Source: Cyanobacteria bacterium UBA5018 (GTDB taxonomy: Bacteria > Cyanobacteriota > Cyanobacteriia > PCC-6307 > Cyanobiaceae). Taken from it: a DNA stretch of 55,137 bases. This document shows positions 15,629 through 24,778 of the stretch, piece by piece. A program made the position numbers and the translations under genes. A model generated the notes under the pieces. That model made no database searches. It saw only the letters and a program-made list of their open reading frames with translations, and was not told the DNA's origin. The stretch lies in the NCBI GenBank assembly GCA_002396505.1, contig DGYA01000077.1, positions 11,502-66,638 of the forward strand, given 5' to 3'. Within the stretch, counting starts at the first letter, position 1, and each line of letters starts with the position of its first letter.

Positions 15629-16558
15629 ATGCCTGTCGTCCATCCAACTTCTTCTGTAGATTCTGTCAAAGAGTTTGTAAAAAGTTTTACGACCAATGCG
15701 ATGGGCGAAGTTGTACCCAATCCCGCATTAGACTATGGCGAAGCCATCGCCAAAGCTGTAGTCTTATCATCAATCATAAATACCAGGAATGAACAACTCG
15801 AAGAATTAAAAAAAAGTCCAGACGAACAGGATCAAGATAAAATCAATAACTTAGGCAATGAATTAAGAGACAAAGGCAAAATTGCCGAAGAAGTATTTGA
15901 CATAGATCTCAACCCTTATAGTAAATTTATTGACTGGCTTTTTAGCTGGCTTTGCCTCGTCGCCGGCACCCTGATCGCTACCCCCGATGGCGAGCGGCCG
16001 ATCGAAAGCCTGCAGCCTGGTGATCTGATCAGCACCGCCGAGGGCCCCCAGCCGGTGCGCTTCATCTGCCGCACCAGCCACTTACCCCCGCTCCTCAATG
16101 CCAGCGACGGGCTGCCCATCCGCATTGCCGCCGGCGCCCTCGGCGAACGCGGCCCTGTGCGTGATCTCTATGTGAGCCCCGATCACGCCATTCTCATCGA
16201 TGGTCACCTGCTGCACGCCTCCGTACTGGTGAATGGCACCACCATCACCCACACCTCGCTAGCTCACTGGCAACAGCGCCACAACCAACCGATTGAATAT
16301 CTCAACATCGAGCTCGAATGGCACCAGCTGATCACCGCCGAGGGCCTTGTCGTTGAATCCTTCGTGGACAACCGGCCCCGCAGCGACTGGGACAACTACA
16401 CCGCCTACCTCAGCCTCTATCACCAGGAATTGCCGATTCGGGAACTTCTCCTGCCCCGTGTGAAGTTCAAGCGCCAACTGTCCTCCGCCCTGCGCCGCTT
16501 GCTGCAGCAGCTGGCGGATGGTGGCGTGCAACAAAGGCAACTGGAGGCTGCCGGTTGA
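15629..16558 (+). CDS. Hint-domain protein with AT-rich helical N-terminus
   Basis: 309 residues. Residues 1-~105 are charged and helical (EQLEELKKSPDEQDQDKI, LGNELRDKGKIAEEV) and are encoded by conspicuously AT-rich DNA. At about base 15950 GC rises sharply and a Hint_2-type domain begins at Cys109 (CLVAGTLIATPDGERPIESL). It continues with PGDLISTAEGPQPV, VSPDHAILIDGHLLHASVLVNG and IEYLNIELEWHQLITAEGLVVESFVD. Hint domains self-cleave at their N-terminal Cys in hedgehog and intein proteins; this Hint_2 group is common in secreted or repeat-bearing bacterial proteins. Cleavage would release the N-terminal passenger. No signal peptide is seen. A broken copy of the domain lies just downstream. 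The passenger's role is unknown. Confidence 0.75.
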   Translation: MPVVHPTSSVDSVKEFVKSFTTNAMGEVVPNPALDYGEAIAKAVVLSSIINTRNEQLEELKKSPDEQDQDKINNLGNELRDKGKIAEEVFDIDLNPYSKFIDWLFSWLCLVAGTLIATPDGERPIESLQPGDLISTAEGPQPVRFICRTSHLPPLLNASDGLPIRIAAGALGERGPVRDLYVSPDHAILIDGHLLHASVLVNGTTITHTSLAHWQQRHNQPIEYLNIELEWHQLITAEGLVVESFVDNRPRSDWDNYTAYLSLYHQELPIRELLLPRVKFKRQLSSALRRLLQQLADGGVQQRQLEAAG

Positions 16559-16600
16559 GCAGGGGGTTGGGCTGGGCGAGTCATCAGTCTGCGGGGTCTG

Positions 16601-17089
16601 GTGAGTAAGCGGACTGCAACCGCCAGCAGTTGCGGCCCTCAGAGACATGCAACGAGAGCTCCAGCTACGGTCGTTGCAGGTGGAGACGGTCTCCTCCATG
16701 TACTGGGCGATCCTGCCAGCTGCCTGAGGGAGGCTGGTGCCCTGCTCAACGGCACATCAATTCAGCAGCTAGATATCTGGCCGGAGACTGCGCTCACCTA
16801 CTACAACATCGAGCTTGAGCGCCATGGCCTGATCACGGCTAATGACCTGCTGGCTGAATGCTATTTTGCTAACTACCGCGATGGGGAGCTCACCAGAGTG
16901 GCCTGGAGCAATTACGACAATTACTTAAGCCTCTATGGATCATCTAAAACCATGGATGACTTGCCCATGCCCCGCATTCCCTTCTCGCGGCAACCACCGC
17001 TGCGCATCCGCGAGCAGTTTGGTTTGCTCAGTAGCTATGGACCCAGCAGCTCTGGCGCTAGCCGAGATGAGTTGTGCCTCACGCTCTGA
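16601..17089 (+). pseudogene. degenerate second Hint-domain copy
   Basis: From about 16725 the frame reads AGALLNGTSIQQL and YYNIELERHGLITANDLLAE, followed by SNYDNYLSLYG and LPMPRIPFSRQPPL. This matches the second half of the Hint protein at 15629-16558 (LVNGTTI, NIELEWHQLITAEGL, DNYTAYLSLYH, LLPRVKF). The first half, including the nucleophilic Cys and the HAILIDGH segment, is missing or scrambled, and no credible start is present. It is best seen as a tandem copy that has decayed. The left border is uncertain. Confidence 0.7.
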
Positions 17090-17367
17090 GGGATCGGATT
17101 TTGGCTTCTATGCCAGCTGAGAACCTTTGCTGCATCGGGTCTCCATTGGCTGTGGCTCAGGTTTTCCAGAGCTTCGCTAAGCCATCCCGGCCGAGTCAAT
17201 CCAGCTGGGACGTATCAATCCAGCCGGGTTGGCTACCCACAATGGTTGGCTTGTCTGCTGGGCTTATGGGCCCAACCCTGGGGATGGGCCGGCAATTTGA
17301 AGCCTCCATCTCATAGCTGCTCTGGCCAGGGGCAGCGGGAGAATGGCCGTCAGCTTCCAGCAATGCC

Positions 17368-18369
17368 TTGTCCCTAGCTGCCACCACCAACACTGGCTCC
17401 CCTATTGGCCCCAGCGCCAGCCAGACGCCGCCCAACTGGGTGGCCAGCGGCCATCCAATCGGTTGGTTGATCGAGCGGCTGCTGGCCCTGGAGCCGTTGC
17501 GGCAGCTGTTGTTTTGGCAGGCCCGGCGGCTGATCATTCGCACCGCCGAGCGCCGCGGCATCGATTGGCGGGCCAGGCGGGAACATTTGCGCACCCAGGC
17601 TGCACCACTGCTGCAGAGCAGTGGCGATCTAGTCACTTCTACGCCGAGCTACTACCGGGCCCGCTTCCACGCCTACCAGCTGGGCAACCTCTGCTGGGAG
17701 GCCGCCTGCGAAGCGGAACAGGCCACCGATGCCATGGCTCTGCGGATATGGCCGGCGGAACTGCTCAGCCCAAGTCAGGCGCAGCAGCGGTTGCGGGCCG
17801 CGATCATGGCCGCCATCGCCCCCAGCCTCAGCCTGCCGGTGCGGCGGGCCCTGGATCTGGGCTGTTCGGTGGGGGTGAGCACCAGATCGCTCAAGGATTG
17901 GCTGGATGAGAGGGAAGCCGCCGATGTGTGGGTGGAAGGTTTGGATCTTTCCCCCGAAATGTTGGCCGTAGCCCGGGCTAGAGAAGCGGAGGCCTCGCCA
18001 GCCCGGCCGATTGCCGCCTGGCACCACGCCGCCGCTGAAGCCACTGGCCTGGCCAGCGCCAGCTATGAGCTGATCACGCTGCAATTTGTCTGCCATGAAT
18101 TGCCCAGCAGCGCCACCGCCGCCGTGCTCGCCGAAGCCCACCGGTTGCTGCGGCCCGGCGGCGTGCTGGCCATGGTGGATCAAGACCCGGAATCCGAGTT
18201 GATCCGCCGCCTGCCGGCCCCGATCGCCACCCTGCTCAAGAGCACCGAGCCCTACCTGGAGCAATACTTCAGCCTGGATATGACGGCGGCCCTGGAGGCA
18301 ACCGGTTTCCACTCCTTGAGAAGGGAAGCCTGCGATCCCCGCCACCGGGTACTGGTGGCCGTGGCCTGA
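17368..18369 (+). CDS. class I SAM-dependent methyltransferase
   Basis: About 333 residues. Motif I ALDLGCSVGVSTRSL (~residue 165), the acidic loop VEGLDLSPEMLAVARARE, and the post-II region SASYELITLQFVCHEL followed by AHRLLRPGGVLAMVDQDPES place it among UbiE/Menaquinone-like class I methyltransferases. The first ~130 residues are a helical extension (LARLLALEPLRQLLFWQ-like) seen in cyanobacterial relatives annotated only as methyltransferases. The start is uncertain: TTG 17368 gives the longest frame, and internal GTG codons are possible. The substrate is not evident. It is convergent with the cupin gene. Confidence 0.8.
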   Translation: MSLAATTNTGSPIGPSASQTPPNWVASGHPIGWLIERLLALEPLRQLLFWQARRLIIRTAERRGIDWRARREHLRTQAAPLLQSSGDLVTSTPSYYRARFHAYQLGNLCWEAACEAEQATDAMALRIWPAELLSPSQAQQRLRAAIMAAIAPSLSLPVRRALDLGCSVGVSTRSLKDWLDEREAADVWVEGLDLSPEMLAVARAREAEASPARPIAAWHHAAAEATGLASASYELITLQFVCHELPSSATAAVLAEAHRLLRPGGVLAMVDQDPESELIRRLPAPIATLLKSTEPYLEQYFSLDMTAALEATGFHSLRREACDPRHRVLVAVA

Positions 18370-18418
18370 GGGTTGCTTGTGAACTGAGGGTTGCTTGTTG
18401 CCTGAGAGTTGCTTTCAG
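18365..18418. repeat. three 18-bp tandem repeats between convergent genes
   Basis: CCTGAGGGTTGCTTGTGA (18365-18382), ACTGAGGGTTGCTTGTTG (18383-18400) and CCTGAGAGTTGCTTTCAG (18401-18418). The first unit overlaps the methyltransferase stop and the last one the cupin stop, so the array supplies both stop-codon contexts. Confidence 0.95.
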
Positions 18419-18939
18419 CTAAACATTGCCCGCCAGGCCTGCTCCTGCAGCCTGGCCTCCGGCGTGCCCTCCAGGGGGAAACCAGCCATGAAATCCTTGT
18501 CGCTGGCGGGTTGATAGGGGCCTTGTTTGAGCTCAAACATTACCGTGTTTGGCTCCAGTGCCACCAGGGTGTGATAGCTGCCAGTGGCCAACTCCACCCC
18601 CCGCAGGGGCCCGCCAGCGGCAATCACTCGCCGCTCGATCACCGCGCCGCTGGCATCCAGCAGCAGCAGTCCCAAAGACCCCTGCAATACCAGCACAAAT
18701 TCAAAGCCCGCCGCCGGATCCTGGCGTTGATGGCGGTGGGGTCTTACATAAGTGCCCGGCTGCAGGGCATTGAGAAAGCGCTGCACCAGATCACCAAGGC
18801 CGTGCAGGTTGTGGTTGCTGCGTAGGCGCGGACTGGCCGCCGCCGCCTCACATACCGCCGCCAGCAGATCGGTGTCGATAGGGATAACCGCCGAGGTGAT
18901 AATAGCCAAATCCTCGGCTCCAGTAACTGGGCTGCTCAT
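18415..18939 (-). CDS. WbuC-like cupin protein
   Basis: 174 residues. SPRLRSNHNLHGLGDLVQRFL followed by LQPGTYVRPHRHQ is the signature of the WbuC cupin-fold family, with the metal-binding His residues in the RPHRH segment. Next come a beta-rich barrel (FEFVLVLQGSLGLLLLD), then SYHTLVALEPNTVMFELKQGPYQP. WbuC genes often lie in O-antigen clusters and their reaction is unsettled. Here the gene is one base after pyrF in the same direction, so it is probably co-transcribed. A role in surface polysaccharide metabolism is inference. Confidence 0.8.
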   Translation of the reverse strand: MSSPVTGAEDLAIITSAVIPIDTDLLAAVCEAAAASPRLRSNHNLHGLGDLVQRFLNALQPGTYVRPHRHQRQDPAAGFEFVLVLQGSLGLLLLDASGAVIERRVIAAGGPLRGVELATGSYHTLVALEPNTVMFELKQGPYQPASDKDFMAGFPLEGTPEARLQEQAWRAMFS

Positions 18940-18940
18940 G

Positions 18941-19708
18941 TTATCGCAATTCAGCGCAGATCTCTGAAAAAGCGGCGGCTGGGTCGCTGGCGGCCGTGAT
19001 CGGTCGACCGATCACCAACTGGCTGGCCCCAGCGGCGATCGCCGCCGCCGGGGTGAGCACCCGCCGCTGATCACCAGGGCTGGCCCCCGCCGGTCGAATC
19101 CCCGGTGTCACCAGCGCAAAGGGGGCCGGATGGGCCGCCCGCAATGCAGTCACCTCCAGGGGGGAGCAAACGCAGCCGCCGATGCCGGCGCTGGCGGCCA
19201 AGGCGGCCAGCCGGGGCACATAGCTAACCAAAGGTTCGGCGATCGCCAGTTCGGCGGCAAAGCGGCCCTCCTCCCAGCTGGTGAGCACGGTCACGGCCAG
19301 CAGGGTGGGCGGCACCTGGCCGGCGGCGCTGGCCGCCTCCATTGCGGCTTCCTGGCCGGCCTGGAGGGCGTCGCGGCCTGCTGCGGCATGCACGGTGATC
19401 AGTTCGGCCCCCAACCTGCTGGCGCTGCGGCAGGCGCCGGCCATGGTGGCCGGGATGTCGTGAAACTTCAGGTCTAGAAACACCCGCTTGCCCTGCTGCC
19501 GCAACTGGCTCACCACCTCCGGCCCGGCGGCGGTGAACAACTCCAGCCCCACCTTCACCCAGCGCAAATCGGGAATCGAGGCTGCCAGGGCCAGCGCCTG
19601 CTCAGCTCCCATGCCGTCGAGGGCCACGATCAGCCGCTCGGCGGCAGCGGTAAGCCGCTCCGCGGCAAGGGGCAGCCGCTCGGCGGCAGCGGGCGACAGC
19701 TCTGCCAT
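18941..19708 (-). CDS. pyrF: orotidine 5'-phosphate decarboxylase
   Basis: The last step of UMP synthesis. The 255-residue protein has LIVALDGMGAEQAL at the start of the barrel, WVKVGLELFTAAG, the catalytic DLKFHDIPAT, TVHAAAGRDAL, and LVTPGIRPAGASPGDQRRVLTPAAAI plus VIGRPIT for the phosphate site. ATG 19708 is chosen. The first ~20 residues are a small repeat (AAERL three times) of the kind seen elsewhere in the window. The frame continues upstream through repetitive CAGCGGCAGCTG DNA without similarity. It is followed by the WbuC-like gene with a one-base gap. Confidence 0.95.
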   Translation of the reverse strand: MAELSPAAAERLPLAAERLTAAAERLIVALDGMGAEQALALAASIPDLRWVKVGLELFTAAGPEVVSQLRQQGKRVFLDLKFHDIPATMAGACRSASRLGAELITVHAAAGRDALQAGQEAAMEAASAAGQVPPTLLAVTVLTSWEEGRFAAELAIAEPLVSYVPRLAALAASAGIGGCVCSPLEVTALRAAHPAPFALVTPGIRPAGASPGDQRRVLTPAAAIAAGASQLVIGRPITAASDPAAAFSEICAELR

Positions 19709-19986
19709 GGCTCCATCTCGGCCTCGATCAATTCTCGCCGAACTCCGCTGGGGCTCCAGCGGCAGCTGGAGAAAGGCGCCCCAAGCTTCAGCGGCTACAG
19801 AGCCCCAGCGGCAGCTGCTAGATGGCCCCAGGAGCAAACCACGGCGGCTCCTGGGCGGCTCCTGGCGGCAGCTGCTAAAAATCCCCTAATGGCATCTGGT
19901 GAGTGGGCCCCAGCAGCGCCCCCAGCAGCCAACCCCATCAGCACTTGGGCTGGCCTTAACCACACGACTATTTCACCAGCCGCCGT

Positions 19987-21258
19987 CTAATTCACAAGCC
20001 GCCGAAATGTCTTCTTGCCCAGCTGCAGCACCTTGCCCTCCAGTTCGCTGGCATCGCTAAACAGCTGGTTGACGTCGGTGAGCTTCTGGCCATCCAGCCG
20101 CACGCCGCCGTTCTGGATCTGCCGCCGGGCCTCGCTGCTGGTGCAGATGCCCACGGCGCTGAGCAGATAGAAGGCCTTGGCCGGGAAGTTCACCGCCGCC
20201 AGGCAGGCGTCGGGAACCGATGCACCGCCCCCTGTCACTGCGTCGGAGTTTGCACCATCTGCATCTGGCCGCAGCACCAAATCGGCCGCATCCGACTGGG
20301 CCTGGAGGGCGGCCGACTCGCCGTGGCGGCTGGCGGTTACGGCCAGAGCCATCGCCTTTTGACGCTGCCTCGGATTGCTGGGCAGGGCCGCTAAATCCAA
20401 ATCGGTGAGCAGCGTTAGATATTCCTCCACTGCCGCGTCGGGTACTTTTTCCAGCTTTGAATACATGGTGAGCGCATCATCGGCAAGCCCCACAGTGTTG
20501 CCCAGGCTCTTGCTCATCTTTTGCACGCCATCGAGCCCCGGCAGGATCGGCAGCAACATGCCAAATTGAGGCCGCTGGCTGAAATGACGCTGCAGGTCGC
20601 GGCCCATGGCCACGTTGAACTTTTGATCGGTGCCGCCCAGCTCCACATCCGCCTGCACCGCCACCGAGTCGTAGCCCTGCAGCAGCGGGTAGAGAAATTC
20701 GTGTAGTGAAATTGGCGTGCAGCCGCCGTAGCGATTGGCAAAATCCTCCTTAGCCAGCATCTGACCCACGGTGCTGATCCCCAGCAGCTCGATCACCTCC
20801 GGCAGGTTCATGCCCGCCAGCCATTCGCCATTGCGCCGCACCTCCAGCCGCCCTGGGGTTTGGAAATCCAATAGCGCCCGCTCTGGATCCTGGCCCAGCC
20901 CCAGCTGCAACAGATAGGTTTCGGCGTTGGCCTCCACCTGGGCGGCGCTCAGTTGCACCCGGGTGGCGCTCTTGCCGGTGGGATCGCCGATGCGGGCGGT
21001 GAAGTCGCCGATAATCAAGACGGCGGTGTGGCCCGCATCCTGGAAGGCCCGCAGCTTGCGGAACAGAATCGAGTGGCCCAGGTGGATATCAGAGCCGGTG
21101 GGGTCTATACCCAATTTCACCCGCAGCGGGCGGCCGGAGGCCTGTACCTCCGCCAGGCGGGCCGCCAGCGATTGGTCGGCGCCCAGCTCGGCGGCGGGAA
21201 ACAGATCGGCCACCCCCCTCTCCAGCCAGGTGGGCAGATTCCAGGCGGCTTGGGCCAT
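19987..21258 (-). CDS. tyrS: tyrosyl-tRNA synthetase
   Basis: 423 residues, class I synthetase. HIGH is present as HLGH at residues 59-62 (GIDPTGSDIHLGHS) and KMSKS is present in full (DGVQKMSKSLGNTVGL). The tyrosine and tRNA-facing segments LLQGYDSVAVQADVELGGTDQ are intact. A C-terminal S4 RNA-binding domain (~355-423) has SSEARRQIQNGGVRLDGQ. The long S4-bearing form with HLGH resembles the TyrZ branch. A 25-residue Asp/Ala/Gly-rich loop before the S4 domain (RPDADGANSDAVTGGGASVPD) looks like a local expansion. Confidence 0.96.
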   Translation of the reverse strand: MAQAAWNLPTWLERGVADLFPAAELGADQSLAARLAEVQASGRPLRVKLGIDPTGSDIHLGHSILFRKLRAFQDAGHTAVLIIGDFTARIGDPTGKSATRVQLSAAQVEANAETYLLQLGLGQDPERALLDFQTPGRLEVRRNGEWLAGMNLPEVIELLGISTVGQMLAKEDFANRYGGCTPISLHEFLYPLLQGYDSVAVQADVELGGTDQKFNVAMGRDLQRHFSQRPQFGMLLPILPGLDGVQKMSKSLGNTVGLADDALTMYSKLEKVPDAAVEEYLTLLTDLDLAALPSNPRQRQKAMALAVTASRHGESAALQAQSDAADLVLRPDADGANSDAVTGGGASVPDACLAAVNFPAKAFYLLSAVGICTSSEARRQIQNGGVRLDGQKLTDVNQLFSDASELEGKVLQLGKKTFRRLVN

Positions 21259-21331
21259 CGTGCTTGCGGGCCCCCGGCGCCCCTGCGTCTGGGGCGGATC
21301 GTAGGCATTGGCCCTGCTCAGCCGAACCAGC

Positions 21332-21655
21332 TCAGCCCTGGGGCTCCAGCTGGCTCTTCATCCGCTCCAGGGTCAGCTGCATTTGACTGAACATCGTTTC
21401 GGGGGTGAGCCCAAACTGGCCCAGCTGGGTGCGCAGCTGCTCCACGGTGAGCTTGGCCTGGAAGTCTTCCGATAGCTCGAAGCGTTTCATGAACACGCGA
21501 TAGCGGTCCATCATCGACTCCATCTGCTCGATGTAGAGCTTCTTGCCCTCCCGATCGAATTTGCCGTAGTCACTGCCCAGCTGCATCAGCTGCTGGTAGT
21601 CGCCAAACAAGTGCTTGGCCTCGTCTTGAACAATCTCTGAATCAAAAAACGCCAT
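21332..21655 (-). CDS. DUF1825 family protein
   Basis: A 107-residue helical protein, MAFFDSEIVQDEAKHLFGDY onward, conserved across cyanobacteria with unknown function (DUF1825). The start at 21655 matches the family start; the frame is open upstream without similarity. It is rich in Gln, Met and Glu and likely forms a helical bundle (MESMMDRYRVFMKRFELSEDF, LTPETMFSQMQLTLERM). It is transcribed divergently from the helix-hairpin-helix gene and precedes tyrS on the same strand. Confidence 0.88.
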   Translation of the reverse strand: MAFFDSEIVQDEAKHLFGDYQQLMQLGSDYGKFDREGKKLYIEQMESMMDRYRVFMKRFELSEDFQAKLTVEQLRTQLGQFGLTPETMFSQMQLTLERMKSQLEPQG

Positions 21656-21779
21656 GGGCCAGGCGAAACGGCGCCGCAGGGAGCTGGTGTGATTCTGGGG
21701 ATCGATGGTCGGCCATGGGAGTGCGGATCCACGCATCCCCGCTAGCTTCGCTGCACAGCACCCTGGCGCTACCCGCAGC

Positions 21780-22565
21780 ATGGCTCAGCGGCACTGGCTG
21801 GATCCTCTGGCGCGGCGCTTGCTGCTGGCCACCGGTCAGCTAGCTCCAGCTCCAGCCGCAGCACCCTCCCCAGGGGCAAAGAAAGGCCAGGCTGGCCCTG
21901 GCAACGCTGGCCAGCTCAATGGCCAGCTCAATCCCGATCAGCGGCCGCTGGAGGGGCAGCCATTAGATCGCGAACTGCATGAGCGCGAACTGGTGGAGCG
22001 GGAGTTGGTGGAGCGGGAGCTGGTGGCCCTCAAGCTGAGCCAAAATCCAGCCCTGCGCCTGCGCGATGCCGCCGAGGTGCGCCATGCCGCCGCCCTCGGC
22101 TGGCGCCTGGATGTAAACCGCGCCACCAGGGCCGACTGGAGCCGGCTGCCGGGCCTCAGCACCGCCCAGCTGGACCTGCTGCTGCGTCTCCAGTCCGGCG
22201 GTGTGCAGCTGAGCGGCCCGGAGGATCTCAAAAATTTGTTGGAGCTCAGCCAATCCCAGCTGGAGGCCTGGTTGCCGCTGCTGGAATTCCGCTGGTATGG
22301 CGAAGCTCCAACCACCAACTCCTCCTCGCCGCCACCCCTGGATCTCAACCGGGCCCGGCCCCTTGATCTGCTGGCCCTGGGCCTGTCGCGGGAACGGATT
22401 CGTCGTCTGCTGCGGGAGCGGGCCCGGGCCCCCTTCCTCGACCTGGCGGAGCTGCAGCAGCGGTTGCAGTTGCCGCCGGAGCTGGTGGAGAGTTGGATCG
22501 GCCGGGTGCGCTTCGGGCAGGGACCCTGCGGCCCGGTACTGCCCTCCACCCCCCGCCGCCCCTAA
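21780..22565 (+). CDS. helix-hairpin-helix (ComEA-like) protein
   Basis: 261 residues. After a variable N-terminus there is a short repeat, LHERELVERELVERELVAL, from near-identical 15-bp DNA units (~21979-22025). Then comes a helix-hairpin-helix-like block, WRLDVNRATRADWSRLPGLSTAQLDLLLRLQ, followed by GPEDLKNLLELSQSQLEAWLPLLEF and a second block, LDLNRARPLDLLALGLSRERIRRLL. ComEA-type HhH motifs bind DNA non-specifically, but no signal peptide or membrane anchor is seen. ATG 21780 is chosen. The GIY-YIG gene starts four bases after its stop, hinting at a joint nucleic-acid role. Confidence 0.7.
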   Translation: MAQRHWLDPLARRLLLATGQLAPAPAAAPSPGAKKGQAGPGNAGQLNGQLNPDQRPLEGQPLDRELHERELVERELVERELVALKLSQNPALRLRDAAEVRHAAALGWRLDVNRATRADWSRLPGLSTAQLDLLLRLQSGGVQLSGPEDLKNLLELSQSQLEAWLPLLEFRWYGEAPTTNSSSPPPLDLNRARPLDLLALGLSRERIRRLLRERARAPFLDLAELQQRLQLPPELVESWIGRVRFGQGPCGPVLPSTPRRP

Positions 22566-22568
22566 ACC

Positions 22569-23174
22569 TTGCGCCAAGGCGATCTGTTTTCCTGCTTGCA
22601 GCCGGCCAGCTCCAACGCCAGCGCCGCTGGCGGCGAATTGCCGCTGCTCGCCCACCAACTGCTGGCCTGGCAACGCTTGGTGGCCAGCCACCAGGGGCCC
22701 CTGTTCGCCGGCGGCCCCGGCCAAGAGCTGCAGGCGAGTCTGTTTGATCACAACAGCCCATCCGCCGAGGCCCGGGCGGCGGCTTTTGATCCGCTGGCGC
22801 TGCGACCCCAGCCGCTGAGCTTTTGGCGCTGGCCCCAGGCGCCCCAGGGGGGAGCGGCGATCTACCTGGTGATCGATCGCCCGCCGGCACTCGATCAACC
22901 CCTGCTGCTCTACGTGGGCGAAACCGGCCGGGCCGATCGGCGCTGGAAGGGGGAGCACGACTGCAAGCGCTACTTGACGGCCTACGGCGAGGCCCTGGCC
23001 AAGGCGGCGCTGGAGGGCAGGCCCAGCATCCGCTTCTGGCTGGACGTGCCGGCCGCCATCCAGCCCAGGCGGGCCCTGGAGCAGGCCTTGATTCGGCGCT
23101 GGCTGCCCCCCTTCAACAAGGAAACCCGCCAGCGCTGGGCTACGCCGTTCACCGCCGAACTCGACTTGGAGTAG
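22569..23174 (+). CDS. GIY-YIG nuclease family protein
   Basis: 201 residues starting at TTG 22569. The N-terminal ~95 residues are variable (LRQGDLFSCLQPAS, QLLAWQRLV). Residues ~97-190 carry AAIYLVIDRPP, then LLLYVGETGRADRRWKGEHDCKRYL, which is the GIY-YIG core with YVGET as the second strand and the Arg/His-bearing helix. The catalytic Glu would be in RRALEQALIRRWLPPFNKETR. This family occurs in picocyanobacteria without known function. It directly follows the HhH gene. Confidence 0.75.
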   Translation: MRQGDLFSCLQPASSNASAAGGELPLLAHQLLAWQRLVASHQGPLFAGGPGQELQASLFDHNSPSAEARAAAFDPLALRPQPLSFWRWPQAPQGGAAIYLVIDRPPALDQPLLLYVGETGRADRRWKGEHDCKRYLTAYGEALAKAALEGRPSIRFWLDVPAAIQPRRALEQALIRRWLPPFNKETRQRWATPFTAELDLE

Positions 23175-23228
23175 GGAGAGCTGGGGGGGCAGCCTGGCTA
23201 GCATTAATCCCAAATAAAGGCCCGGTGC

Positions 23229-24752
23229 ATGGAGATTCGCTGCCTTCCCCAAGACCTCAGCGCGGCCCTGGGGAGCTGGAGCGACCAGGCCCTGGCCGTG
23301 GGTCTTTTCGCCGGTGGCGAAGACGCGCCCGCTGACCACCCGCTGCTCCAAGCCCTCACCGATCGCTATGGCCCCGAGTTGCTGGCCCGGTTAGCCCAGC
23401 GACGCTTCAAGGGGCAACTGGGGGATACCGCCTGCCTGGAACTGCTGGGCGAACTGCCCGGCAGTGTGATTTTGGTGGGTTTGGGCGATCCCGCCAGTTT
23501 CGCTATTTCATCCCTGCGCACCGCCGCCGCCAGCGCCGCCACGGCGGCCCTGGCCGCCGGCTGCACCAGTTTGGGCCTGGCCATGCCGCTGGAGGGGATC
23601 GAAGGCGCCACGGCGTCGGCGGCCCTGGGCCAAGCCGTGCGGCTGGCCACCTACAGCGACCAGCGCTTTAAGAGTGAGCCTGATCAGGCGAAGCCCCGGC
23701 TGGTGCACCTCACCCTGGTGGGTCTGCAGCAGCAGGCGGCCGCTGGGCTGGCCGGCATAGACGCCATCTGCGCTGGCGTTGAACTGGCCCGGGAGCTGGT
23801 GGCGGCGCCGCCCAATGTGGCCAACCCCCAGCACCTGGCGGACACCGCCGCCCAGATCGCCAGCAACCAAGACCTGGAGCTGAAATTGCTCGAGCGCGAC
23901 GACTGCGCCGCATTGGCGATGGGCGCCTACCTGGCCGTGGCCCAGGGGTCTTCCCTGCCCCCCAAGTTCATCCACTTGATCTATCGCCCCAAGGGCCCGG
24001 TGACCCGCAAGGTGGCCCTGGTGGGCAAGGGCCTCACCTTCGATTCCGGCGGTTACAACCTCAAAACGGCCGGCTCCCAGATCGAGATGATGAAATACGA
24101 CATGGGCGGCAGCGCGGCGGTGCTGGGCACCGCCCGGGCCATCGGCCAGATCCGGCCAGAGGGTCTGGAGCTGCACGTGATCGTGGCGGCCTGCGAAAAC
24201 ATGATCAATGGCGATGCGGTGCATCCCGGCGACATCGTCACCGCCTCCAATGGCAAGACGATCGAGATCAACAACACCGACGCCGAAGGCCGCCTCACCC
24301 TGGCCGATGCCCTGGTCTATGCCTGTCGCTTGGAACCGGATGTGGTGGTAGACCTGGCCACCCTTACCGGTGCCTGTGTGATCGCCCTGGGGGAGGAGAT
24401 TGCCGGTCTCTGGTCGAGCAGCGATGGCCTGGCGGAGGCGCTGTTGCATGCCGGCAGCAGCGGCGGCGAAGAGCTCTGGCGCATGCCCCTGCGCAAGTCC
24501 TACAAGCAGGGCCTCAAAAGCCAGTTCGCCGACATGAAGAACACCGGTCCAAGGCCCGGTGGCTCGATCACCGCAGCCCTGTTTCTGCAGGACTTTGTTA
24601 GCAAGGATCTGCCCTGGGCCCACCTGGACATCGCCGGCACGGTCTGGAGCGACAAGGGCCGCAGCAGCGAACCCGCCGGCGCCACCGGCTTCGGCGTGCG
24701 CACCTTGGTTAATTGGCTAATAGCCGGTGCCCCCTGCCAAGTTGGCGCCTAG
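23229..24752 (+). CDS. pepA: leucyl aminopeptidase
   Basis: 507 residues, M17 family. The two-metal site is visible: VALVGKGLTFDSGGYNLK (Lys and Asp ligands), MMKYDMGGSAAVLGTARAI, and NNTDAEGRLTLADALVYA with the catalytic Arg. The N-terminal alpha/beta domain (~1-165) binds DNA in E. coli PepA; that role is not demonstrated here. The C-terminal GATGFGVRTLVNWL is intact. A G-rich AGGGAGAGCTGGGGGGG stretch lies ~45 bases upstream. Confidence 0.96.
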   Translation: MEIRCLPQDLSAALGSWSDQALAVGLFAGGEDAPADHPLLQALTDRYGPELLARLAQRRFKGQLGDTACLELLGELPGSVILVGLGDPASFAISSLRTAAASAATAALAAGCTSLGLAMPLEGIEGATASAALGQAVRLATYSDQRFKSEPDQAKPRLVHLTLVGLQQQAAAGLAGIDAICAGVELARELVAAPPNVANPQHLADTAAQIASNQDLELKLLERDDCAALAMGAYLAVAQGSSLPPKFIHLIYRPKGPVTRKVALVGKGLTFDSGGYNLKTAGSQIEMMKYDMGGSAAVLGTARAIGQIRPEGLELHVIVAACENMINGDAVHPGDIVTASNGKTIEINNTDAEGRLTLADALVYACRLEPDVVVDLATLTGACVIALGEEIAGLWSSSDGLAEALLHAGSSGGEELWRMPLRKSYKQGLKSQFADMKNTGPRPGGSITAALFLQDFVSKDLPWAHLDIAGTVWSDKGRSSEPAGATGFGVRTLVNWLIAGAPCQVGA

Positions 24753-24778
24753 GTTGAGGTTCAGCTAGGGGTGCGTCG

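Noticed and set aside
15629..16558. Intein in a host protein
   Set aside because: No conserved host protein is split around the Hint domain and there is no C-extein after the C-terminal block. The Hint_2 pattern fits better.
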